DNA from: Archaeoglobus neptunius
Lineage (GTDB): Archaea > Halobacteriota > Archaeoglobi > Archaeoglobales > Archaeoglobaceae
Length of the DNA: 64,000 nt
Direction: 5' to 3'
NCBI RefSeq assembly: GCF_016757965.1
Contig: NZ_JAEKIW010000010.1
Location: forward strand, 1 to 64,000
Position 1 is the first letter of the stretch; every line of letters starts with the position of its first letter. The translations under genes were made by a program, and so were the position numbers. Below, piece after piece: positions 44,940-53,307 of this stretch. The notes under the pieces were generated by a model. It saw only the letters and a program-made list of their open reading frames with translations. It did not search any database and was not told the origin of the DNA.

Positions 44940-46172
44940 ATGAATCTGAGGGATGCCATTGATCACGCAAAACCCGAGATTATAGATGATGAGATAGGGC
45001 ATGATGAAATAATTTCCTTTCTCAGGAAAAGGGGACTGGACAATAAACCGGTAATTCTCAATGTGGAGGGCAAAAAAGTTGCGAAAAATTTTGTGGCTTC
45101 AAGAGAGCTACTTGGAAGGTATCTTGGTGTGGATGCATACAACATTGCTAGAGAGCTGGCTGAAGTTGAGAGGAAAGGGGCCAAGGTTGAAATTGTAGAC
45201 TTTTCAGAGCTTGATGTGGGGAAAACCGAAGTTAACCTTTACGACTTGCCGGTGTTAAAGTACTTTCCCCGGGATGGTGGCAGGTACATAACTGCCGGAG
45301 TCGTTATAGCCAGGTCTGGAGAGACGTATAATGCAAGCATTCACAGAATGATGGTTCTTGACGAAACTTCGGTTGCAACAAGGCTTGTTCCACCAAGACA
45401 CACGTATCTTCTGTGGAAAGAAGCTGTGGAGAGAGGAGAAGAACTTGAGGTTGCTGTTGTGATAGGGGTACACCCTTTGTTTCTTTTCGCCTCTGCGACA
45501 AGACTTCCTGAGGGAGAGGAGTTCAGCTATGCCTCCAGGCTTATGGGCGGGCTCAGACTTTACAGGAAGGACAATTTATTGGTTCCGGATTCGGAGATCA
45601 TTCTCTTTGGCAGAATAACGGCTGAAAGGGTTAGGGAGGGACCTTTTGTTGACATTACCGGCACGTACGACAGGATCAGGGATGAGCCAAAGCTGGTTTT
45701 CGATGAGATGTACGTTAAGGAGGATTTCATTTACTATTCCATAACACCGGGAGGGCGGGAGCATCAGATGCTGATGGGTGTGCCGTATGAACCGGTCATA
45801 TACAAGTTCGTCTCAAATGTTTGCAAGGTTAAAAACGTCATCACCACTCCGGGAAGCTGCCACTACTTCCACTCGGTTGTTCAGATCGAAAAAAGGTCGG
45901 AAGGTGATGCCAAGAATGCAATAATGGCCGCACTGGCAGCAAATCCGAGTATGAAGGGTGTTATCGTTGTTGATGATGATATCGACATCCTGAGCTACGA
46001 GGATGTTGAATTTGCAGTAGCTACGAGATTTCAGCCCGATAGAGATTTTGTTGTGGTCAGCGGGGCGAGAGGGAGCAGTCTCGACCCGTCAGCAGGTAAG
46101 ACAACTTCAAAGTGGGGCATCGATGCTACCAAGCCGATCGGTAGGGAAGATGAATTCAGGAGGATAATTTAA
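44940..46172 (+). CDS. UbiD-family decarboxylase (possible anhydromevalonate phosphate decarboxylase)
   Basis: This 410-residue protein has the UbiD layout, with SIHRMMVLDETSVATR in the prenylated-FMN domain and a late SSLDPSAG. The catalytic Glu-Arg-Glu set is likely in the R..LPEGEEF and DEMYVKEDF region. Archaeal UbiD proteins of this length include the anhydromevalonate phosphate decarboxylase of the archaeal mevalonate pathway, which needs a UbiX partner; that specific role is an inference. No ubiX gene lies within the window. The polyferredoxin gene follows after 35 bases. Confidence 0.8.
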   Translation: MNLRDAIDHAKPEIIDDEIGHDEIISFLRKRGLDNKPVILNVEGKKVAKNFVASRELLGRYLGVDAYNIARELAEVERKGAKVEIVDFSELDVGKTEVNLYDLPVLKYFPRDGGRYITAGVVIARSGETYNASIHRMMVLDETSVATRLVPPRHTYLLWKEAVERGEELEVAVVIGVHPLFLFASATRLPEGEEFSYASRLMGGLRLYRKDNLLVPDSEIILFGRITAERVREGPFVDITGTYDRIRDEPKLVFDEMYVKEDFIYYSITPGGREHQMLMGVPYEPVIYKFVSNVCKVKNVITTPGSCHYFHSVVQIEKRSEGDAKNAIMAALAANPSMKGVIVVDDDIDILSYEDVEFAVATRFQPDRDFVVVSGARGSSLDPSAGKTTSKWGIDATKPIGREDEFRRII

Positions 46173-46207
46173 TTAAAGTGGGTGAGGAGTAAAGAAAAGG
46201 TGGGGCA

Positions 46208-47524
46208 ATGGAGGTGGAAAGAGACCTCGAGATGCTTGAGGATGGAAGGTTTAGGTACATACAGAGGGCTGAGGGTGAAGTAAGAGAGCTTGTCTATGAC
46301 TACAAATGGTGCAATGGGTGTGGAATCTGCGTTTACGCCTGCCCGGTCAATGCGATAGAGCTCGGCCCGGTTCATGATATTGCATTGGGACTCGACATGC
46401 CGCCTGTCATAATCGACCACCTGAAATGTGCTTATTGCGGCATCTGCTATTCGTTCTGCCCATTTAATGCTTACGAATTCTATATAGGTGGGGAGAGAGT
46501 GGAGAAGTCAAAGTTAACACTCTCTCCGGTTATGTACACTTACAAGTATGAAACCTGCAGGGAGTGCACACTATGTTATAAGGCATGTCCGACGAAGGCC
46601 ATCACGAGGAAGGTTTTCATAACCCGTCAGCAAATTGAGGAGAAGAATGTGGATATGGATGGCAGTGTGGAGATTGACAGGGATAAGTGCAATCTCTGCG
46701 GAATTTGTGCCGAGTTTTGCGAAGTTTTCAGCATGGTGGAGAAGGAACCAACTCCTGAAGACGTTATGCCGTATACGGACATACTGATCGACGAGGAGAA
46801 GTGTGATTACTGCAAACTCTGCGAGGAGGTCTGTCCTGAAGAGGCCATAAAGGTTGAGGGTAAAAGGGTCTCTTTCCAGCTTCCGGAGAAAATTGCTGAA
46901 ATAAGTGTAAATCAGGATATCTGCTCGCATTGTGGCTATTGTGAAGAGGTATGCCCGTACGATGCGGCAAAAACCATTAAGCCAATAGATGGAAAGCTCG
47001 AGCTTTTCGAAGCAAGAATGGCGAGATGCGACCCTGTAGGCTGCGCAGCATGCATTCTCGTCTGCAAGCACAATAAAGTGTGGTACGTTTCGAAGGATAG
47101 GGGGAGAGTTCACTTTAACGACAAGTTCTGCATTTACTGCGGGGCCTGTGAGAATGCCTGTCCGTACGATTTAATAAGGGTCTACAGATACAGCTACTTT
47201 ACCAAAGAGGTCGCTACCGATGCTCCATGGAGGGAGGCATGGGAAGAAGCCGTGACGAGAATTGTTGAGAAGGAGAGGGTGGAAGAGCCATTCAAGTTCT
47301 TCGTTGAGGAGACTGAAATTGAGGTGGAGGAAGAAGAGGCAGCGGTTCCGGCAGTGGATGAGAAAAGACTGAAAGTTCTGGAGGAGAAGGTGTCAAAAAT
47401 TGAGGACATTTTAAAAAAGGCGAGATACAGAAGGGCGATTGAGAGTGGGGATGTGGATATATTCGTGAGAGGTGTTAAGCGTGCATCTGGAAAGGATAAG
47501 GGGAAAGAGAAGCAGAAAACTTGA
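46208..47524 (+). CDS. fwdF: Polyferredoxin, FwdF-like formylmethanofuran dehydrogenase subunit
   Basis: This 438-residue protein contains eight [4Fe-4S] motifs in four pairs: CNGCGICVYACP, CAYCGICYSFCP, CRECTLCYKACP, CNLCGICAEFCE, CDYCKLCEEVCP, CSHCGYCEEVCP, CDPVGCAACILVCK and CIYCGACENACP. The seventh has an enlarged first spacing. About 90 C-terminal residues are acidic, then basic, and helical. Eight clusters in this order match FwdF, which wires the formylmethanofuran dehydrogenase core. Other Fwd genes lie at 51.2-53.3 kb. The 3' end overlaps coaBC by about 50 bases. Confidence 0.84.
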   Translation: MEVERDLEMLEDGRFRYIQRAEGEVRELVYDYKWCNGCGICVYACPVNAIELGPVHDIALGLDMPPVIIDHLKCAYCGICYSFCPFNAYEFYIGGERVEKSKLTLSPVMYTYKYETCRECTLCYKACPTKAITRKVFITRQQIEEKNVDMDGSVEIDRDKCNLCGICAEFCEVFSMVEKEPTPEDVMPYTDILIDEEKCDYCKLCEEVCPEEAIKVEGKRVSFQLPEKIAEISVNQDICSHCGYCEEVCPYDAAKTIKPIDGKLELFEARMARCDPVGCAACILVCKHNKVWYVSKDRGRVHFNDKFCIYCGACENACPYDLIRVYRYSYFTKEVATDAPWREAWEEAVTRIVEKERVEEPFKFFVEETEIEVEEEEAAVPAVDEKRLKVLEEKVSKIEDILKKARYRRAIESGDVDIFVRGVKRASGKDKGKEKQKT

Positions 47525-48686
47525 AGGAAAGAAGGTGGTACTTGGAGTTACGGGCAGTATAGCTGCTGTCGAGTGTGTTAAGCTTGCAAGAGAGCTGATA
47601 AGAAGGGGGGCTGACGTTACTGCCGTTATGAGCAAGGCGGCAAAAAAGATCATTCATCCATACTCGCTGGAATTTGCAACAGGTAAGAAAGTTATTACAG
47701 AAATTACTGGCAGTATTGAGCACGTCAACCTTCTTGGGGTTGACGGTGAGGCAGATCTGTATCTGATAGCTCCCGCTACGGCCAACACTCTGTCCAAGAT
47801 TGCTCAGGGAATAGACGACACACCCGTAACAACCTTTGCAACAACCGCCCTGGGTTCGGGAAAGCCAATCATCATCGTTCCGGCGATGCACGAGGCGATG
47901 ATGCGGAACAGAGCCGTTCTTGAAAATCTCCAGAAGCTCGTAAACATGGGCGTGGAATTCGTTCAGCCCAGGGTCGAGGAAGGGAAGGCAAAGTTCCCTG
48001 ATATCGAGACAATCTGCCTCCATGTGGAGAGGGAGCTTTATCCGAAAGAATTCAGTGGAAAGAGGGTTATAGTTACCTCTGGTCCGACCTATGAGCAGTT
48101 GGACCCGATAAGGTTTATCAGCAATAGAAGCTCCGGAAGGATGGGAAAGGAGATAGCACTCGAACTCTGGAGAAGGGGGGCGGATGTTGTTTACATAACC
48201 TCAAAACTGACGGGTCTGAGACTTCCGCTGTTCAGAGAGGTATTCGTCTGGTCGGTTGATGATATGATGAACGCTGTTTTGCGGGAAATTGAGAGCGGAT
48301 GTGACCTCTTCGTCTCTGCGGCTGCGGCATCAGACTTTACAGCGGAGATGGAGGAAAGGAAGATTAAGACGGCTCCCGAACTTGTACTCAGGCTTAAAGA
48401 AACTCCAAAAATAATAAAGGAAGTTAGGAAGGTTTACAAAGGAGACATAATAGGGTTTAAGGCAGAGACGGGGTTGAGTGACGAAGAGCTCCTCAGGGTT
48501 GCGATGGAAAAAATGGAGTGCGACAAACTCTCAATGGTCGTTGCAAATGATGTGCTGGAGAGAGGTATGGGTACTGAGGACACCAGAGTACTTATCTTAA
48601 CAGAAAAAAGACAGGATTGGGTTGAAGGACACAAGCTCGGTGTTGCGGAGAAGATAGTTCAGGCATATATTGAAGATTGCCTATGA
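47472..48686 (+). CDS. coaBC: Phosphopantothenoylcysteine decarboxylase/phosphopantothenate-cysteine ligase
   Basis: This 404-residue bifunctional enzyme has a CoaC flavoprotein part (VVLGVTGSIAAVECVKLA, PATANTLSKIAQG, PAMHEAMMRN) and a CoaB part from about residue 195 (VTSGPTYEQLDPIRFISN, SAAAASDF). CoaB adds cysteine to phosphopantothenate, and CoaC then decarboxylates the product to phosphopantetheine. The start is uncertain; the GTG at 47472 overlaps fwdF by 53 bases and other GTG or TTG codons follow. Its stop overlaps the pantoate kinase ATG. Confidence 0.95.
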   Translation: MLSVHLERIRGKRSRKLEGKKVVLGVTGSIAAVECVKLARELIRRGADVTAVMSKAAKKIIHPYSLEFATGKKVITEITGSIEHVNLLGVDGEADLYLIAPATANTLSKIAQGIDDTPVTTFATTALGSGKPIIIVPAMHEAMMRNRAVLENLQKLVNMGVEFVQPRVEEGKAKFPDIETICLHVERELYPKEFSGKRVIVTSGPTYEQLDPIRFISNRSSGRMGKEIALELWRRGADVVYITSKLTGLRLPLFREVFVWSVDDMMNAVLREIESGCDLFVSAAAASDFTAEMEERKIKTAPELVLRLKETPKIIKEVRKVYKGDIIGFKAETGLSDEELLRVAMEKMECDKLSMVVANDVLERGMGTEDTRVLILTEKRQDWVEGHKLGVAEKIVQAYIEDCL

Positions 48687-49471
48687 TTTTTGTCCCCGCC
48701 AGCATAACCTGTATTTTTTCTCCTCAGGTTTCGGACAGCCCGAGAAACTCGGGCAGCATCGGTGTTGGATTTACAGTAAATCTCGGTGTAAAAGCATACA
48801 AATCGGAAAAAACAAGAATAAACGGTGAGGATTGGAGCTTTCCTACAATAGATTATGTTGTGGAGAGGGCAGGACTCGAGGGTGCCGATATCACTGCTGA
48901 CCTGCCATTTGGATGCGGGTTCGGAATGAGCGGAGCGGCAGCTCTGGCAACTGCTGTTCTGTCCGGCATCCCTTACATACAGGCTGCTGATCTTGCTCAT
49001 GAAGCGGAGGTGCTGAATCTCACCGGACTTGGAGATGTGGTTACCCAGACCTTTGGTGGCATTGTGGTCAGGAAAAACGCTGCCTGTCCATCGCTTGCGA
49101 GTATAGAGAGATTCTGCTTTGATGCCATTCTTGATTTCGTTGTAATGGGTGAGATCTCCACGAGAGACATCATTTCTGATGATATTCACAGGAAAAAGAT
49201 CGGTGAGTCCGGTAAAAAGTGGGTGAAGGAGTTTCTGAAGAGACCCACTCTCGAGAACCTGTTTTCATGCTCCAGAAACTTTGCTTCTGAGACGGGATTG
49301 CTGGATTGTGTATCTGATGCTGTCGAGGCAGTGGAGAGCTCGGGTGGGATGGCAGGGATGGTGATGCTTGGGAAGACGGTTTTCGCAGTTAACGGTTTTG
49401 AGGCCCTCAAAGAGTTTGGAGAACCTTTTAAGGCAAAACTGGATGGTTGCGGTGTGAGGAGGATTAAATGA
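48683..49471 (+). CDS. Pantoate kinase (archaeal GHMP kinase)
   Basis: This 262-residue GHMP kinase starts MIFVPASITCIFSPQ and has the phosphate-binding motif LPFGCGFGMSGAAAL near 73-87. A C-terminal segment, SGGMAGMVMLGKTVFAV, completes the fold. Archaeal pantoate kinase phosphorylates pantoate before condensation with beta-alanine, replacing bacterial pantothenate synthetase-kinase order. The ATG overlaps the coaBC stop by four bases, which strongly supports the assignment to CoA synthesis. Confidence 0.92.
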   Translation: MIFVPASITCIFSPQVSDSPRNSGSIGVGFTVNLGVKAYKSEKTRINGEDWSFPTIDYVVERAGLEGADITADLPFGCGFGMSGAAALATAVLSGIPYIQAADLAHEAEVLNLTGLGDVVTQTFGGIVVRKNAACPSLASIERFCFDAILDFVVMGEISTRDIISDDIHRKKIGESGKKWVKEFLKRPTLENLFSCSRNFASETGLLDCVSDAVEAVESSGGMAGMVMLGKTVFAVNGFEALKEFGEPFKAKLDGCGVRRIK

Positions 49472-50238
49472 GGAACAGGATAGGAGTTGCTGCAGTTCAG
49501 TGCAGAATTGGAGATCTTGACAGTGCTTCCAGAGTTGCAGAAATTGCGGTAGAGAATGGAGCAGAGATCCTGCTGTTTCCCGAATACTTTTCTTACGCCA
49601 CACTTTCACTCGAAACGCTTGAAGAAACACTCAAATTTCTGAAGAGCATCAGTTCTGAATTTGGAGTAGTTGCTTCTGGAAACGGGGTTGTTGATGATGG
49701 GGGATATAGAAACAGATCGTATCTCTACGACGACGGAGAGCTTGTGGGCTGGCAGGACAAGATTCATCCCACAAGGGTGGAGAGGCAGCTTGGAATTTTG
49801 AGCGGGACGAAACTGGAGGTTTTTGAAGTTAGAGATGTGAGAATCAGCACACTGGTGTGTGCCGACATCCTCTATCCTGAACTCTGTAGAGTAGCAGCAC
49901 TCAAAGGCGTTGAAATTGTTCTGAATCCTGTAGTGTCATTCAAACGCTCAGAGCTTCCCGGAACGGAGTACAGATACTGTCTCTATTTCACACGCTCATT
50001 TGACAACGCCTATGCCATAGTAAAGGCGGGCGGATTCGGAAGAACCTTTACCGGAAGTGAGGCTGTTGGAAGAAGCCTGATCTCAACGTTTGACGGAATT
50101 ATTGCGAAATACAAAAATGAGCAGGATGAGGAGGCTGTCGTGGGCGATGTGGAGCTTGACAGGATAAGGGAGTACAAGGAAATAAACTACTCCCTGACAG
50201 ACAGGAACGTCAAAGCGTATGAGGACTTGCTGAGCTGA
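49468..50238 (+). CDS. Carbon-nitrogen hydrolase (nitrilase superfamily)
   Basis: This 256-residue protein has the Glu-Lys-Cys triad of nitrilases: E39 in LLFPEY, K98 in WQDKIHP and C131 in STLVCADILYPE. It hydrolyses an amide or nitrile; substrate is unknown. It is coupled to the pantoate kinase gene by a four-base overlap, so a substrate linked to pantothenate or beta-alanine supply is possible (inference). Length is typical of the omega-amidase-like branch. Confidence 0.88.
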   Translation: MRNRIGVAAVQCRIGDLDSASRVAEIAVENGAEILLFPEYFSYATLSLETLEETLKFLKSISSEFGVVASGNGVVDDGGYRNRSYLYDDGELVGWQDKIHPTRVERQLGILSGTKLEVFEVRDVRISTLVCADILYPELCRVAALKGVEIVLNPVVSFKRSELPGTEYRYCLYFTRSFDNAYAIVKAGGFGRTFTGSEAVGRSLISTFDGIIAKYKNEQDEEAVVGDVELDRIREYKEINYSLTDRNVKAYEDLLS

Positions 50239-50274
50239 CGAAAAATTTTTATCATACTTGATAGCAAACTATTC

Positions 50275-51171
50275 ATGGTTGTTGTTAGCAATGGTATTCT
50301 CACATCGAGGTACGTGAGGCTTTTAAGGCCTGTTGCCTGGTTCTGCTTTCTTCTACCTTATGCTGCGGGTTTCATGTTTGGAGTAACACCGGAAACGAAC
50401 TGTTTTAATGTTCTTTTCGGCTTTGCATCCTTTGCATTCTGGATGAGCTTCAGCTTTACCATTAACGCCCTTTATGACAGAGAAGTTGACCGCCTTCATG
50501 ATGGAAGAGTTAAGGACATGAACCTGTCAGTACAGCCGCTAGTCACAGGTGAGATTTCGGTGAGGGAAGCAAAAATTCTATGTGCTGTGTTTCTCGCCCT
50601 TTCTCTGATGTTTGCGTCTCTCATCAACGCTGACTTCTTCTCTGCCATGCTTGGAGCGAATTTGATTGGTTATGTTTATTCGGCTCCACCCCGATTTAAG
50701 GCATTGCCCCTGACTGATGTGATATGCAACGCTCTGGCAGCGGTACTTGTTTTCCATGCGGGGCTGAGTATCGGGAATTCAGACGTTCCTCTGGCTGTGT
50801 ATCCGGCAGCATTCTTTCTTGCCGCTACTTTCTATATTCCCACTGCTGTATCTGACTACGAATTCGATAAAAATGCTGGATTGAGAAATACACCTGTCTT
50901 TTTCGGACCCGACAGGGTTCTCAGGTCTCTGTATCCTCTTTCGGCAATAACAGCAGCTATCTGGGCATACATACCATTTGTTACACAGAAAATAGAGATA
51001 AAGATCGTTTCTCAGCTTATAATTTTATACACGGTGGCCTTCACAGCGGTTGTTAACTCCAGATGGGATGGCAGAAAGCTGAACGTGACGCCTCATCTTA
51101 TCCTGACCCCGTTTGGGATGATATCTGCCCTCCTCATTGCAAACGGATTTGCGGTGATGATGGGAGGATAG
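50275..51171 (+). CDS. UbiA-family prenyltransferase
   Basis: This 298-residue membrane protein has about eight helices and the two aspartate-rich motifs NALYDREVDRLHD (near 63-75) and SDYEFDKNAG (near 198-207) that bind prenyl diphosphate with Mg. Archaeal relatives make digeranylgeranylglyceryl phosphate, menaquinone or other prenylated lipids; which applies here is open. An AT-rich element 15-25 bases upstream suggests its own promoter with a short leader. Confidence 0.87.
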   Translation: MVVVSNGILTSRYVRLLRPVAWFCFLLPYAAGFMFGVTPETNCFNVLFGFASFAFWMSFSFTINALYDREVDRLHDGRVKDMNLSVQPLVTGEISVREAKILCAVFLALSLMFASLINADFFSAMLGANLIGYVYSAPPRFKALPLTDVICNALAAVLVFHAGLSIGNSDVPLAVYPAAFFLAATFYIPTAVSDYEFDKNAGLRNTPVFFGPDRVLRSLYPLSAITAAIWAYIPFVTQKIEIKIVSQLIILYTVAFTAVVNSRWDGRKLNVTPHLILTPFGMISALLIANGFAVMMGG

Positions 51172-51234
51172 GGGGATTGGTTTGAAAGATAAAAACAGCA
51201 AAAGAATTTAATCTTTAGAAATGTATCTTTTTTC

Positions 51235-51705
51235 ATGGCGCTAAATCCGATGGATATTTACAAGCTTCTTCCAAAAACGAACTGCAAAAAATGTGGGGAA
51301 GCAACATGCATGAGCTTCGCATTCAAAATTCTGAACAGGGAGAAAAAGCTTGAAGAATGCATTCCGCTTTACGAGGACAAAAAGTACGAGAGGCAGAGAA
51401 AGAAGCTGGAGGAGATGCTAAAACCTTTGGAAGAGGCAACTGAGACCGGGCTCATTGTGGACGAGAGTCTGTGCGTAGGTTGTGGAAACTGTGTCGTTGT
51501 CTGCCCAGTTCATGTTGAGAAGGATCCGAAGGGGGCTGCAGTTGGGAGTGGAATAACGATTGACGATCCAATACTCAGGGTCGAGGATGGAGTTGTAAAG
51601 GTTGTGAACATGCAGGCATGCAGGAGATACGGTAAGAACAGGGTCTTGTGTGTTGTCTGCAGGGAGAACTGTCCGACAGATGCAATAAGATTTCTGGAGG
51701 GATGA
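51235..51705 (+). CDS. fwdG: FwdG-like ferredoxin with N-terminal FeS domain
   Basis: This 156-residue protein joins two Fe-S parts. Residues 10-45 form the four-cysteine domain found in the corrinoid Fe-S protein gamma subunit and in RnfB (C17, C20, C25, C42 in NCKKCGEATCMSF). Residues 78-156 hold a ferredoxin with CVGCGNCVVVCP and CVVCRENCP. Two bases separate it from fwdB, so it probably feeds electrons to or from the formylmethanofuran dehydrogenase. The FeS addition is unlike standard FwdG. Confidence 0.78.
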   Translation: MALNPMDIYKLLPKTNCKKCGEATCMSFAFKILNREKKLEECIPLYEDKKYERQRKKLEEMLKPLEEATETGLIVDESLCVGCGNCVVVCPVHVEKDPKGAAVGSGITIDDPILRVEDGVVKVVNMQACRRYGKNRVLCVVCRENCPTDAIRFLEG

Positions 51706-51707
51706 TT

Positions 51708-52901
51708 ATGATATGTCCGGGTTGTTCGTGTCTTTGTGATGATATTCAGATTAAGAATGGCAGGATTTTCCATGCCTGCAGGAGGGGGGAGGAGATCTTT
51801 TCCAGATACGGTGAGAACAGGGCCAGGGCGCTGGTTGATGGTAGAGAGGTTGATGTCGATACGGCGATAGAGAAGGCAGTCGAAATTCTCAAAGATGCCG
51901 AGAATCCTGCAATTTACGGATTGGATACAACTGTCATGGAGGTACAGGAAATTGCGGTTGATGTTGCGGAGAAACTGAATGGCTACATAGATGATAACTC
52001 ATCCTTCTGCCTTGGTGAGCTTGTTGAGGCTGTTTTGAAGGGAGATGTACCAACAACGACACTTGACGAGGTCAGGGACAACGCCTATGTTATTGTTTAC
52101 TGGGGGGCAAACCCCTTCCACAGCCTTCCGAGGCACATGTCGAGGTACAGCTACTATCCGAGAGGAGCGAAAAGGCCGCGCGGCTATGAGGAGGACAGGT
52201 ATCTGGTTGTTGTTGACGTAAGAAGGAGTGAAACTGCGAAACTGGCAAAGAAGAATGCAAAATACATCCAGGTTGATAACGACGAGGAGCTCGTGGAGTC
52301 CTTCATGAGGGTTGTTGATGGCAAGGCGGCCAAATACGCAAAGGAAGCGGGAGTAATAATTAACGAGATGAAAAAGGCAGATTTCAATGTTATCCTCGGT
52401 GGACTCGGATTGAAATATGGACTCAGGGATCTGAACAGATTTGTGGAGTTGGTGAGGAAACTGAACGAGGTGGCAAAGGTTTACTTCATTCCTGCTGGCT
52501 TCCATGCAAATATGAGGGGGTTCAACGAAACCCTCTTTGAGAGGACAGGAGCTGTAAACAAATACAGCTTCAGGGATGGCAAGAGCGACAAAGAATTTGC
52601 TTTCACAGAACTCCTGAGGAACGATCGGGTTGATGCAGCTCTCATCGTCGGAACCGACCCCGTATACTCCCTGCCGTACGAGATTTCTGCAAAACTCGGC
52701 AAAATCAAGACTGTGGTCGTCGATCCAAGGATGAGCTTCACTGCCAGAGTTGCTGATGTCGTCATACCATCGGCCGTTTCTGGAATAGAGATGAGTGGAA
52801 CTATGGTAAGGAGTGATGGTGTGAGGATTAAGCTTGAAGCGATGGAAGAGAGAGAGATAAACGACCTCTACATTTTCAGGAAGATTAGGGAGGGATTGTG
52901 A
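51708..52901 (+). CDS. fwdB: Formylmethanofuran dehydrogenase subunit B
   Basis: This 397-residue molybdopterin-family subunit has an N-terminal [4Fe-4S] cluster motif CPGCSCLCDD and a candidate metal-ligand cysteine C101 in SSFCLGEL. No selenocysteine codon is used. Pterin contacts are seen in YWGANPFHSLPRH and VGTDPVYSLPYE. It reduces CO2 or oxidises the formyl group at a W or Mo centre together with FwdD. The ATG at 51708 has GGAGGG six bases upstream; an ATG two codons earlier is possible. Confidence 0.93.
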   Translation: MICPGCSCLCDDIQIKNGRIFHACRRGEEIFSRYGENRARALVDGREVDVDTAIEKAVEILKDAENPAIYGLDTTVMEVQEIAVDVAEKLNGYIDDNSSFCLGELVEAVLKGDVPTTTLDEVRDNAYVIVYWGANPFHSLPRHMSRYSYYPRGAKRPRGYEEDRYLVVVDVRRSETAKLAKKNAKYIQVDNDEELVESFMRVVDGKAAKYAKEAGVIINEMKKADFNVILGGLGLKYGLRDLNRFVELVRKLNEVAKVYFIPAGFHANMRGFNETLFERTGAVNKYSFRDGKSDKEFAFTELLRNDRVDAALIVGTDPVYSLPYEISAKLGKIKTVVVDPRMSFTARVADVVIPSAVSGIEMSGTMVRSDGVRIKLEAMEEREINDLYIFRKIREGL

Positions 52902-53260
52902 TGATGCGTTTTTCCAAGTTTCTGAAAGTTGAGGCCGAAATCGTTGTTGCAAGGCAGTCACTGGTAATGGATGAAACAAAAAAGTCTGTAGAGCCGGTAA
53001 TTTTCTTCCATCCAGAGTTTGCCAAGAGGAGCGGAGTGAAAGAAGGGGATGTGGTTGAAGTTGAGGCCAACAGCAGGGTTGTGAGGCTAAAGGCAAAAAT
53101 TTCAGAAAACGCTCCTGAGAATGGTGCCATTATCCCGAACGGCATATTTGCAAGCTATCTGGCAAGCTTTGATGGCTTCAAGAAGTTCAAGGCAAACATA
53201 GAGGTGACTGAGGGTGAGCCGAGCAGTGTTGAAGAGATACTCGGCAAGATAAAATCCTAA
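52901..53260 (+). CDS. fwdD: Formylmethanofuran dehydrogenase subunit D
   Basis: This 119-residue protein is a molybdopterin-dinucleotide-binding domain with EPVIFFHPEFAKRSGVKEGDVVEVEA and a later AIIPNGIFAS. It completes the FwdB active site. The ATG at 52901 overlaps the fwdB stop by one base; a GTG one codon earlier is also in frame. Subunits A and C are not in this window and must be encoded elsewhere. Confidence 0.92.
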   Translation: MMRFSKFLKVEAEIVVARQSLVMDETKKSVEPVIFFHPEFAKRSGVKEGDVVEVEANSRVVRLKAKISENAPENGAIIPNGIFASYLASFDGFKKFKANIEVTEGEPSSVEEILGKIKS

Positions 53261-53307
53261 TTTTTTTCTACAAAAAATTTAAGTGCTTGGTCAGTTAAGG
53301 TGGGATT

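Noticed and set aside
51708-52901. Possible selenocysteine in FwdB
   Set aside because: The expected ligand position in SSFCLGEL is a plain cysteine codon and no in-frame TGA occurs.
51999-53096. A 365-codon open frame on the minus strand opposite fwdB and fwdD
   Set aside because: Its product has no recognisable domain and is proline/serine-rich low-complexity; the opposite strand encodes two well-supported Fwd subunits.
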